Part shown: positions 34,751 to 45,579 of the stretch, in pieces
How positions within the stretch are numbered: position 1 is the first letter of the stretch
Layout of the letters: each line of letters starts with the position of its first letter
Assembly (NCBI GenBank): GCA_013399305.1
Contig: VXAI01000196.1
Location: 107,197-171,196, forward strand
Length of the DNA stretch: 64,000 nt
Direction of reading: 5' to 3'
Source: Rostratula benghalensis
Taxonomy: Eukaryota > Chordata > Aves > Charadriiformes > Rostratulidae
Notes under the pieces: model-generated
What the model saw: the letters and a program-made list of their open reading frames with translations, nothing else
Told to the model about the DNA's origin: nothing
Database searches by the model: none
Position numbers and translations under genes: made by a program

Positions 34751-36689
34751 GTGCTGACTTTCTGGGCAGAGACAATGTCCTGCTGAGTACATATATCACC
34801 AACCACAGCAAGACCACAATTACTACTGGAGTTTCCATGAGCCAGTGTGCATTAATAATCATAAAATTCATCATAGAGATGCTGTTAATAATGCCCTTAT
34901 ATTTCTTTATCTCTAAGGAGGATCTCTGTTTCCTTTCCTGTTTTGCTGTTTTAGATAAATTCTGACTTCAGCAGTGACTTTTTTTTTTCTGCATAGTTTC
35001 AGTTTGTTGCTCTCAGGACAAGAGACATGATACCAGTTTAAGCAATGCATGGATGAATGTTTTCTGTATCCTAATACAAGTTAACCATATTCTCAAATAA
35101 ATTTTGTGAACAATTTTTTTTTTTTTTAAATTGTTTGTAGGTTTCTTCAAGTGTTGTGGAAACCTCAGAGCTGCCCAAACTTGTTTTTATTCTGATTTAC
35201 ATTTGTATGCTCCTTAAAGGTTCAGAGCACTGCAATAACATACCAAGTGATAAAGCAACATGATGAGGTTCATGAGTACTATTGATTTCCTTTGACATAC
35301 GAACGACTTGTTGCAAACCCTACAGAAAAGAGGAAGATCCTACATCTATGCCTCATAGTCTCTCAGAGAGTAAATACTGTTTTAAAAAAGTGTATAAATA
35401 CATACCCTTTGAAGCACCTAAATTGCCTTGTTAAATTCAGTCCTTTCTGATTGAAATTAAGAGCTTGAGGCTGATATTGAGTAATAATGTTCCCATTATT
35501 ACGGTGCTAGTTTGCAGTCTAACTATGGAGAAGGCGCATATCAGCATTGTTCTCTATATTAACTGCTATGAGGTAGTGACATTGTATGAAATGCAGGCTC
35601 TTACAAATTCATGTAAATTAATTTAGGTACCAAACGGACTTTCCTAAATCACAGCTAATAACTTTGTGCTGTTTACACATCCACTGGGAAGAGAAAATCC
35701 ATCTGAGACCTCTGATGTGGTCTATGTTTTCCAATTCAGTACAGGAAAGAAAAAGGTAAGTAGTTTCCTCATGTAGACACTGCCATTAAGAGCCTACAGT
35801 AAAGTGGGATGAATCTTTCATAACATGTTGAGACCACCACTGACGAAAAAAATAGAAATTCCAAGTAGAAACTGCCCTGTGAGATAGAGTTCTCCTCTCT
35901 GCATTAGGGTAAAAATATTTTATGTGGAGAATATTTGAGAACATCAGAGAACATCAATGGTTACCCATAAATTAGTTAAATGAGAAGTTACATCTCTGGT
36001 ATTCAGGACTGCCCACCTAATAATCAAAACCCATAAGATCAGCTCCATACCTCAACCTATCAGCTTAAAAAATAAGAGATGCTTTCTGCTGTTTCTGTTA
36101 CTTGGAACAACACACTTTATATTTTGAATTTGCTTATGTTGATTTATACCATATTTTTATGAACTCTAGTTGCAGATTATTTTCTTTTATATTTATTTGC
36201 CGGTATAATCATGGGTGATCAGCTTATTTTTGCAAAATGAAAATATATACTGCCATACAATTGCACAAACCCAAATGTTGGTTTTGAGGAAAAGAAAATT
36301 ACATTAAAAATTAGAAGAATTGCCATATTAGATTTTGAATTTCTATGTCCATACTTTCAGTAAACTATTAAGAAAAACAGGAAACAATATATTGACATTG
36401 CCAAGTTCCATTATAAGAAGCAATAGAAAGAGAGAGGGTCCAGTTTAAGGAAGTGCTTCCTTGGGGCAGATACACTACTGATCCTTTCTTTTGGAGACAC
36501 TGAAAGTTTAAAAACATGAGCACACAAACAATTGTTTTTTAATATAACTGCAGAGGGATAACTGAAAAGGATGAGCACAGGCAATAAATACACTGTTTGG
36601 GTTATTCATACATTTCTGATTCCCATTCTATGACTATTTGCAGAATCTCTCAAGCTGAACTTTGCCTATGCCTATGTTTTTTTTTTCCC
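34751..36689. other. Unique AT-rich DNA, no gene seen
   Basis: The open frames at 34696-34965 (overlapping the MIR-like element) and 36411-36593 (minus) lack recognisable motifs. T-runs lie at 34980-34988 and 35116-35127. Confidence 0.5.
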
Positions 36690-37060
36690 TTGGAATAATT
36701 TGTCAGATGACAGCCTTCCAGCTCTTGTCCTTCTCCTTGGTACCTTGCCTCAGCAGCCAGCCAGTGATCGGCAGCTGCTAGCGAAACTCTAGACCACACA
36801 ACCATCACACTGCACTGCAAACACAGAGCTGGGGACCGCATGCCAGAGTGCAAGAACAGCCAAGTGGCAAGGTGACAATTAATGTTGCCCCACTGAAAAG
36901 GATAAATTAGCAGAGTCTTACTCTTCTCTTTCCACCGGTTTCCAGGGGTGAAGCCAAGTGACAGCAAACTTGGCATGTATCTATCAACAGGAACATGTCT
37001 GCAGCAGCGCCAGGCTTTAGAGCCATCACGCCTGCCATTTCCTAGATGTTAAGAGTGGTG
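36690..37060. other. GC-richer unique block with 108-codon minus-strand open frame
   Basis: Composition rises clearly above the flanks and several CpG dinucleotides are kept ('gtgatcggcagctgctagcg', 'gcagcagcgccaggc'). The minus-strand frame 36650-36976 encodes an unrecognised 108-residue product containing WLAAEARYQGEGQELEGC. No repeat family matched. It could be an undetected exon, an ageing unknown repeat or a regulatory element. Confidence 0.35.
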
Positions 37061-37794
37061 CAGAAACAAAGGTCAGGACTTGAGTCATAGTCTAGTACCA
37101 CACAAGTGCAGGGAAGAATCGAAAACCTAGGAAATATCTGTATTAAGGCAAATAAAACTCATAAAAGTAATATATACACGGAGTCTAGGGCTGCTGAGCA
37201 CCCTCCAATAAAGGAGAGAAAACTCAGGTCTGGATTTAATTCACTTAATTTTAGAACTAATTAGAGAAACTAAGAGACACCTGAAGATCTCTCTGCAATT
37301 AGGACGGATAAGCATCAGAAAGCTGTCTCAGACACCTGAGTCCTACTTCATCCCTGTTCCTTTGCCCATGTAGCGTTGGAGTGTACAGCTCCCAGTTGCG
37401 CTTCTCTCAGAAAACAACATCCTAACATTACTCTGTTGATTACACACCCAGTTGTAACAGGCAGTTTGTTGTGGTTCACTTGACATATTTATTAACTTCG
37501 ATCTTTAACTCTCAGTAGTGTTCGGGTAGTTAATTCCACTGACTTCAAGAGACTTTCACAAAGTTACCTAGAGACATCATGGTATATCCACTAATGTGTT
37601 GAGTTTTTATCCCTCTTGTTTGTCTAATCCCCAAGTATGCACTTCCAGTATGCTCCCCTCTTGAGTTGCTAGAGATACTTTCAAGTATGACATTTGGTCA
37701 GAACATAGAACCAGCATCCAAGTGGACTTTGTTTCACAAATCATTGGTAGTTCAGCAAGTTCTCAGTCTACCTTACCTCACCTATTTTCACATA
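37061..37794. other. Spacer, no gene seen
   Basis: Unique mixed-composition DNA leading into the CR1 fragment. No feature was recognised. Confidence 0.45.
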
Positions 37795-38675
37795 TCTAGC
37801 CGGTCTTCACTTATCTAGCCCATTTTCATATTCAGCTTCTCCCATCATCAGTTCCTCAGTCATCTGTGTTTGAAAGTTGTCATCAATGCACTCCAGACAC
37901 CTCAGAGACTGCTTGCATACTGTTACACTGTCCCTCCAGCAGGTATTGGAGGTGTTGAAATTCCTCATGAGGATCATGTCCTGCCAACAGGACTCTTCAT
38001 TTTGAAGAATCCTGCCTGATGGAGGCCTCACCTACTTCTTCCTGACTGGGTAGTCTGTAGCAGGCACCTACAACATCACCCATGTCAGTCTGTTTCCTAC
38101 TTACACCCTTTCAGCTGTTGTGTTATCTGCTCCCGGGCAGTGCTCCTGGCATCCCCATTGCTCTTTTATATCAAGGGCGACTCTCACTCCTCAGCATCCC
38201 AGCCTGTCCAAAATAAAGAGCCTGTGTCAATCCATGGCACCATTTTAGGCATGTGAGCTTTCCGCCTCTATTTTATGATTCTAATGAGACTGTAGCCCTG
38301 CAACTACATTCAGCCCTGTAATTCCTCCTGCTTTTTCCCTATGCTATGTGCTTTAGAGTACACACATTTCAGAGAAGTACGCAGACATGATGATTTCCTG
38401 GAAAGAGTATGAGAAACTTTCCCCATAATGCTGTCCCGATGGCACTTCTTTATTTACGCCACATTGAGGTATGCCACATATTGCTTTGATCTGTTCATTA
38501 GGAGGCGTTCTGCCCAAATCACCCTGCAGTGGTTCTTTGCCAAGCCTGCCCACCACTGCCTCACTTTGAATGTGGGTCATCATCCTCCCTTGCCATGTCT
38601 TCTCAACATGTCTCTCATGTACATCTCCCTCCAAGCTTCATGGAGATCAAAGCATATGCACAAAAACCACTAAGA
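37795..38675 (-). mobile_element. CR1 LINE 5'/endonuclease part, decayed
   Basis: The minus-strand frame at 37807-38031 contains QDMILMRNFNTSNTCWRDS and KQSLRCLECIDDNFQTQMTEE, which correspond to CR1 ORF2 endonuclease blocks such as GDFNxPxICWRDN and RRFLECIDDNFLTQ. The rest, to about 38675, looks like sequence upstream of or at the start of ORF2 ('agccctgcaactacattc', 'tgctatgtgctttagagt', 'gatgatttcctggaaaga', 'caccctgcagtggttcttt'). Stops and frameshifts are frequent. The reverse-transcriptase and 3' end are absent, so this is an internal relic. It belongs to a different subfamily from 1041-1850. Confidence 0.82.
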
Positions 38676-40424
38676 CCTTATAGGAAATAAAAGAGCCAAG
38701 TTGTTTAGCAATCATAATTATTCAGAAGTTGGGTTAATTGGGTTAATATTCTCAATGAAAGCAAGTGCTCTTTCTTGAAGATGTGACATCTTCCTATTTC
38801 TGTCAGCCACCACTCCCTCACTACATTCTCAGTGGACTGGCATAGAAATTCAGCTGCCCTTCCATTTACCTGTTAAATGTCTGGCATTTTCCTCTGCTGA
38901 ACTCTCTACCTGCTGTGTGCCTGGTGTTCTTTCCTGCTGTCTACTCCACCTGTCCACTTTACTCTTTTATTTCCTCCTTAAATGTTAACATGGCACAGAT
39001 GGGCTCTTACTGCCTGGGACTTTCTAATGGAGTTGTTGAATGTTAATGATACTTTGGAATTTAAAAAGAAAAAGAGATGGACAGCCACTAAAACACCAAA
39101 GGAAATAAAGGTACACATTCAATGTATCCATCTGTCTGTATGCAACAGAATGAAATAGGCCGCTAGAATGTTTATGGTTGCAATATAAAAGCATTGATAA
39201 TCCTCAGCCAAAATGAAGAGTTCCCTGAAGGCAATGAAAAAAAAATTGCAAATTATTACTTTTTCTTTTCTGAAAGTGAATATACATTTGCCACACAAAC
39301 AAATCCACAGCGTTAAATTGAGGGTGAAAAGTAAAGATTCTTCAGGGGTAAAAGTCACTTATTCTTTTGCTTTGAAGTCCCTAACTCATCTTAGAAGGAA
39401 AGTAACCAAGGTTTTAACAATCAGATATTCCCAAATTTTTGCTCCTATGGAGGGCCCTGTCATTTTCATGTTTTCATCCATTTAGAGAGCAGATGCAGCT
39501 GCTGGCATACTTGCAGCTGCTTCATCTCTCTTGATGTGTCTCTGTTCTTGCTTAATAAAAAAACTTCTGTCTGGTTCGGCACTACCTCCTGTCTCCTTTT
39601 CTTTCCTCATCTGAAACTGCCGTATGCCAAAGAGGGCCAAGAGACACCCACAAGGTTATGTTAGGCAGCCGAATGGTTGTAGCTGCTCTAGTTCACAACC
39701 ATATGATCCCCGTGAGACAATGCAGCTGCTACCCTGAATGAGCTGCCACTGGAAGGTCAGTTCTACCTTCCAACTTCAAGCAATCCAGAAAATTAAAGGT
39801 CTGAAAAAAATTACTTCTCTCTTTATGCTGCGGTGGTTGAGGAGTCTCAGCTCATGGTTTTATACTGAGACATAACTGGATGTGTGAAAGCAGACTAAGG
39901 TTCCAGATTTCTCCATAGTGCCATATATTTAGCTTCATTCTGCTGAACAGAATCCTGAGCACTTTGGCATGGCTGATGAACCTGGACCTTAATCTCACCC
40001 AACATTTTGATGACATAAATGCAGGAAACTATGATATGCCTGCCTCTACTTTTAGGGGGTTGGAAAAAACATGAAGAATAATATAATATTGGCAATACAA
40101 AACATTGATAAGACTGAATTAAAAGGCATGCTACTTCAAAATAAAATCAATAACTTCTGGGCCCTTTATTTGCTAGCTCATGTTTGAGATTTGACAATTG
40201 GCCTTTCATGTCCATTTCCTTTTTCTGTAGTGGCTAATTAAAAGCTATCTTTCCTTCCTCACCCTTTACTTCCTCTTCACTGCCTTCCTCCATTTCTTCC
40301 CATCTCCCTTCCAGCTTTTCTTTCTCTCAGAAAATTTAAGAATGAGGAAAGACCAGTGATATGGTGCTACTCTGCAGCTTTCAGTTATTAATCAGTCACC
40401 TGCTTTGCTCTAGTATTTCTATAC
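38676..40424. other. Unique DNA with a weak LTR-like patch
   Basis: Near 39540-39620 an AATAAA signal is followed by 'cttctgtctggttcggcac' and pyrimidine-rich sequence, loosely resembling the R-U5 part of an avian LTR. No matching TG...CA ends, primer-binding site or partner LTR was found. The open frames at 39119-39485 on both strands are unrecognised. The remainder holds nothing identifiable. Confidence 0.35.
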
Positions 40425-40545
40425 AACCGCGGGTAAATTGTTTAAGTTTTTATTTTTTCATCTAGAAAATGTGAACAATGTACAGACCACCCTTATGGAA
40501 TTATTGTAGAAATTAATAAATTCAATAAATACAGTTAGCTCAACT
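40425..40545 (+). mobile_element. MIR-like SINE, strongly decayed
   Basis: The order of segments fits MIR from the core to the 3' side: 'gggtaaattgtttaagttt' (GGGCAAGTTACTTAACCTC), 'ttttttcatctagaaaatg' (TTTCCTCATCTGTAAAATG), 'aacaatgtacagacc' (ATAATAGTACCTACC), 'ggaattattgtagaaatta' (GGGTTGTTGTGAGGATTAA). Divergence is high, so the call rests on the collinear pattern. Confidence 0.55.
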
Positions 40546-42111
40546 GTAAAAACGGGTGACTGAAAATAATATCTGAAATTAACAGTTAAACTCCCTTTAA
40601 TGCAGCTATGTCATGCAACCCTGCTTATAAATACACAATTGCACATCTAAAACCAATTTTTTACCCACTCTGCTTCTACCAAGAGGTTATTTTTCACCTT
40701 CAAAACTCAGAAAACTGGCAGTTATATTTTAATTTTAAGCCAAAATTGAAATTTATTAAATCCATTTTTATGTTATTTATTAGTTTATTTTCTTTAAATT
40801 CCATTCTCATATTTATCACCATTTTCAGTAGATTTATAGACTGAAATCATATTCCCTCCTCAACCTTCAAATGGTTAGACCATATTCTTTTAGTGTAAAA
40901 TGTCTTTTTATTTTTTGTCATCAACATATTCCTTGTAATGTCTCTGAACTTTTCTTCAAAAAGGGTGACCGTCATGGGATACCAACATCCAAATAAAGTT
41001 ACACAAGAACATCGTACTTAAAATCTTCTTAATAAATAGGAGACCAAGATTACACGAATCTATTTCACAGATGCATCACACTAGTTGTTCCTAGATATTT
41101 TATGATCTGTTAATATATTGTCTTCCATCTTTTCTGTCATTTCTAATTAATAAACTCCCATTTTATAAAAGAATTATTAGTTCTAATCCCCAAGTACATA
41201 TTGTAGACTTGAGTTTCACAGTACTTTTCATTAAGTTCTCAATATCATTGACTTGTTTTTATTGCAGTCCTTCCTTCATGTTGATGATGCCTCAAATCAG
41301 AAAAGCCAAGGGACAATCATCTCATTTAACTTTAGTCATCCAAAAAAACAAGCACATGTAATTAACCACTCTTCCTACCTAACATGGGCTTTAATTATAC
41401 TTAAGAACATATGTGTTGCATACACAACCAGTAATACAAAGCTTGAAAGGGAAGTTGACTAATATGAATATTAATATCTCTGCTCCTCAACTCTTCATTG
41501 ACTGTAAAGGGAACTGTAGGTAATTACACAAAATTTCCAGATAACTTCTGAATGTTTAGAGAGAGATGAACTGAACCTTAACTTCCATTATTAAATTCAT
41601 GCTATTGAGGTAAAAATTGCAAATCTAAATATAGTATTAGTATTTAGTGTTATAGTGTGATAATATAAATATAGTGTTAACATTTGACAGCAGACTGATC
41701 CTTGAGTAACTCACTAAATGCAAGTTCCCTTACAAGACAATTTCTTGTTGCCTTCCTTTACTGTGCTTACCTTCCCAGTGAAGACTGTATTCATTTGAAT
41801 ATCTGTTCAGATTTTTCAGTGTAATTTACCTGGAAACTTAACAGGATAAACAACTTTACTTGAGGAAATCTGTAATAAGCTTGCAATGCAGACAGGGGCT
41901 TCACTTTCTTGTTTCTACAGAGAAGAGGCTTTTTATGTTTTATTTTTCAAGTGCTTAGATCACTGAATTCTATGCCTAGCTCTTCTAAACTTTTTTTGCA
42001 ATTGAAGTCCTAATTTGATGTTTTTACTGATTTATATTTCACTAGTAGATGCAAGACCTAGTCAGAATCTTGAACTATGGATGTTCACTTTCCATCGAGA
42101 GATGAAAATTA
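40546..42111. other. Unique AT-rich DNA, no gene seen
   Basis: The open frames at 40608-40844 and 41253-41462 lack motifs. No repeat was recognised. Confidence 0.5.
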
Positions 42112-42392
42112 TAGATTCATAGAGTATTTTGGGTTGGATGGGATCTTTAAAGGTCATCTAGTCCAGTGACCCTGCAATGAGCAGGGACATCTTCAACTAG
42201 GTGAGGCTGTTTAGAGCCTTGTCCAACCTGGCCATGAATGTTTCTGGGAATGGGACAACTCCCACCTCTCTGGGCAACATGTTCCAGTGTTTCACCACCC
42301 TCATTGTGAAAAATAATTTCTTCCACATATCTAGTCTAAAAGTACCCTCCTTTCATTTAAAAACATTTCCCGTTTTCCTCATTGCACTAAGA
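42112..42392 (-). mobile_element. CR1 LINE 3' end
   Basis: The plus strand opens with 'tagattcatagagtatttt' (degenerate octamer), then 'ggttggatgggatctttaa', 'tcatctagtccagtgacc', 'gtccaacctggccatgaat', 'ctctctgggcaacatgttc', 'caccaccctcattgtgaaa', 'tttcatttaaaaacatttc'. This is the same general subfamily as 1-240. About 280 bp remains, 5'-truncated near 42392. The 77-codon frame across it is a shadow. Confidence 0.94.
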
Positions 42393-42904
42393 TTTGGTTC
42401 AAAACACACTTCTTGCAAAGAGCAATTCCTCTGAATAATTCATTCAAGTGCCTTGCAGGTGAATTCATCTCACCTGGCTTCAGGCAGTTACCTGATGTGT
42501 CTAACTGAGAAGTGAATATTCCTCCATACTCATGAAGAGAAAGATAGTCAAGTCTTACAATAACTCAGACCATTTTAGGCTTGAATTACTTGAGTACTTA
42601 CAGGACTTTTCCTGCATCATTAACTTTAGGGATAGCTTATAGTGATTCAACTTCTAACTTAGGTACCACTATTAAGTTTCTAAAGTTTTCTAAGGTGAAT
42701 TGAAGCTTGTAGAGAGAGGAAAATCATATTTTTATAGATTCCTTAGTGCAATCAGGGTAATTTGGGGACAGATATGCTCTTCCTAACTAAAGTATATCCT
42801 TCATGCTTCAAAATGCATATCTCATGCCCAAAATCATTAAGTATAGAGGTTTAGGACAAGATTTTCACAGGAGAAAGTCTGACTATGTCTATGGAAGGGT
42901 TATT

Positions 42905-43014
42905 GTACCTTTCTCTGAAACATCTGGCGCTGGCCAATATTAGCAACAGAAGACCGGACTAGATGGACTGCAGGTCTGATCTGGTGTGGCAGTTCCTATG
43001 TTCCCGTGTTCTTC
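42905..43014 (+). mobile_element. Ancient CR1/L3-like LINE 3' end
   Basis: The plus strand matches the 3' terminus of old amniote CR1-type LINEs: 'catctggcgctggccaata', 'gaccggactagatggactg', 'caggtctgatctggtgtgg', 'cagttcctatgttcccgtg'. The last segment carries the different octamer TTATGTTC in degraded form. It differs from the bird-specific CR1 copies and is shared in kind with reptile and mammalian relics, so it is probably the oldest LINE in the window. Confidence 0.83.
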
Positions 43015-45556
43015 CTCCACCTGGTGCAAGGGCAAAACTGTCAGGTATAATGAGGAAATCTTTATTCAGGTCCCTGGGTAAGACTGTAGATTTGGCAATT
43101 AAAAAAATGTCTTTTAAAAAGCCCAGAGTACATTATCTATACTGAAATTGTCCCAAGTCTTTCCCTATTTGTACTTGAGTAGTATTTCTGCAGATACATA
43201 AAGAGGACATTTCCAAATAACTTATGGCTACTATTATTCTATTTATTTATTCTATATTATTTTTATTGTTGTCATGTAGTCATAAAGTAGACTTTATTTT
43301 CTATGTGCTACGATAGCATGGAGGAAAGATGTTTTTGTCTTTAAAAGCTTACATGCAGGTTAACTTCCTCTAGTCTTAGATGCCTAAACGTAATTCCTAA
43401 ATGAAGTCCAGGGTTGTCTTGGGAGTGCTGTTACTCATGCAAAGAAATAACCGCTTCCAGATGAAGATGCAAGTTGAACACCCCTCCGACATGCATATGT
43501 ACCATGCAATGGTACATTTTCCTCTTAATTAACAACAAAGGTACCCATGTGTGACTACAAACCAAAATTCAGTTCCTTTTTTAAGTGAATGTTCTTGAAA
43601 AGGGTGAATTCAGGTTTCATAATCTATGTACAATGTAAGACACAAAGTCTTGAAGCCAATAGACAAAGTAATGTAATGAATCAACAAGAAAATATTGTCC
43701 ATCATTCAGCAGGTAGTCTTCTCAGCACGCCAACAGCATAACTGTTCTGCAGTTTTTAGTTTTCAAGAAATGCAATATAGTTTTAAAAAGACTATGAAGG
43801 TTTTCTCCCCAACCCTTTGGACTGTACTCATAATAACTTGTAATCTGATGAAGAATGACACAGGAAAATTTTGTGTCTAGAAAAATTATAGGTATTTATT
43901 ACGGTTTGAGATATCCTAGAGTATCCGTTGATATTCCAAAAGGTGCAATGCTCCTGCAGTTTCTTTATCAAATCTGCCGTTCCCATGGAGATGTCTCAGA
44001 AACCCTGGATCGTGACTTCGCAAACTCTGCCTGAGTTTTCTTGTAGATTCAGATTTCACTTTTCACAATCTGTTATCATAGCCACGTCTGTTGCAATTTT
44101 AGTGAACTTGTTACCAATTAAAGTCTAGATGAAGGTATGGTATAGATGAAGGTATTCTGACTTTGTCACTTAATGGAGTTATCTAGTTGAGGCAGTCATC
44201 CTTGTTTTCCATTACATTCAGTGGAGAGAAAAAAAGGCACCTGCAGATGCTGTGTCAGATCTAAAATAAGCTGAATTGTCTTTTAGAGGTGCTTATTTCT
44301 TCCTTCCATTGACAGGAGAAAGAACACAGCTGAACAGAAGCCTAAATTTAGTGCTCCCAGGAAGTGAATGGGATATTAGGAAGGATAAATTTGGCTATAA
44401 CAGTTGGATTGTAAGGTCAAGTGCTAAAACTCATCACCCCGCTGGAAAGAGTGAAATGGAATTACATTTCTTCAGTACATTGTTCCCTCTTCCTCCTACC
44501 TTTATCTGCATGTCTGTGGCTGGCTACTTTTTCCTACCTTAATTGGTTACCTGTTTTTGCTATTTGCATTCTTAACAGATATTGCTGAAAAGAAGTAAAT
44601 TTTAGTGATGTTCCTCATTTGATCATAAGTACCAAAGCTGGGATGCAATACAGGCTGAGGAAAAGGTCTTTGATATGCAGAAAAAAACACCCCAAAACAT
44701 AACCTCAGTTGTAGTAATGAAACAGATTATTCATTCAAAAACCTAAGCTTAGGTTTTGAAACGGGGAATGAGACAACCAAGGCACTCCAGACCAAATTCA
44801 ACTGAACTCCAAATAGTAGCACTGTAGTCATATGGGGGAGTGTTGTCCAGAGAGAAAGAAAAGGAAGCTCAGAATAACATAGAGTTCAGTCACTATCACC
44901 GTTTCATAAGCAGGCCCACTACAGGGAATAGAAATGCAAGGTCATCAGCAAACAGAGGACTATAATAACTGGATTGTGATTCTTGATCAAAACTGAAGTC
45001 TTTTTATTATCACTGCTGTTGTTTCTTTGATTCACAGTGGGAATGAGACTTTGCTTTTTTGTGTATCAAATAAAAAAAAATAGATAAAGAGCTAATAAAA
45101 TAAGAGGTAGCATATGGAGTATGGCACTGGCTGCATAAAGATTATGGATTTTATTATTATTTGTTGAAATGGAAATGTCAATGTAATCTCATGGGCTGAT
45201 GACATGGAAATTCCATTGGATTTTCTGTGTTGATGATGCATTTATACAAGCTTTTTGGATTGTAAATGTGCAATACACTATTAATCCAATAGATTTTCTG
45301 AAAACTACTAACTTTCTGTATTATGTTAACATTAAAGCACAGTGTTCGTATACATACCTGGATTACTGAGAGAAAAAAAAAAAAAAAGTCTCAGTCAGTC
45401 AGTCCATTTGTAATTATTTAGTGTTTTCTAAAAATGCAGACGCTTGTCTGAGAGGAAGAGATAGCCCCTGACCCACTAAGATTGAAAATGTACTATTCCA
45501 GTTCTCAGTCGCATTATCAGGGACTCTCAGGTACACTGCAACTTACAGTAAGACAC
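43015..45556. other. Unique AT-rich DNA, no gene seen
   Basis: No transposon was identified. The open frames at 43695-43880, 43928-44128 and 44276-44542 lack motifs. A doubled 'tagatgaaggta' occurs at 44127-44155. The segment 45120-45360 is non-repetitive, with TAAT-rich and ATG-rich words reminiscent of conserved non-coding elements, but this is only an impression. Confidence 0.45.
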
Positions 45557-45579
45557 TTTTTTTTTTTTTTTTTTTTTTT
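45557..45579. repeat. T23 homopolymer
   Basis: Uninterrupted run of 23 T ending 'caggggagggg', again resembling a polypyrimidine tract plus AG. Confidence 0.95.
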
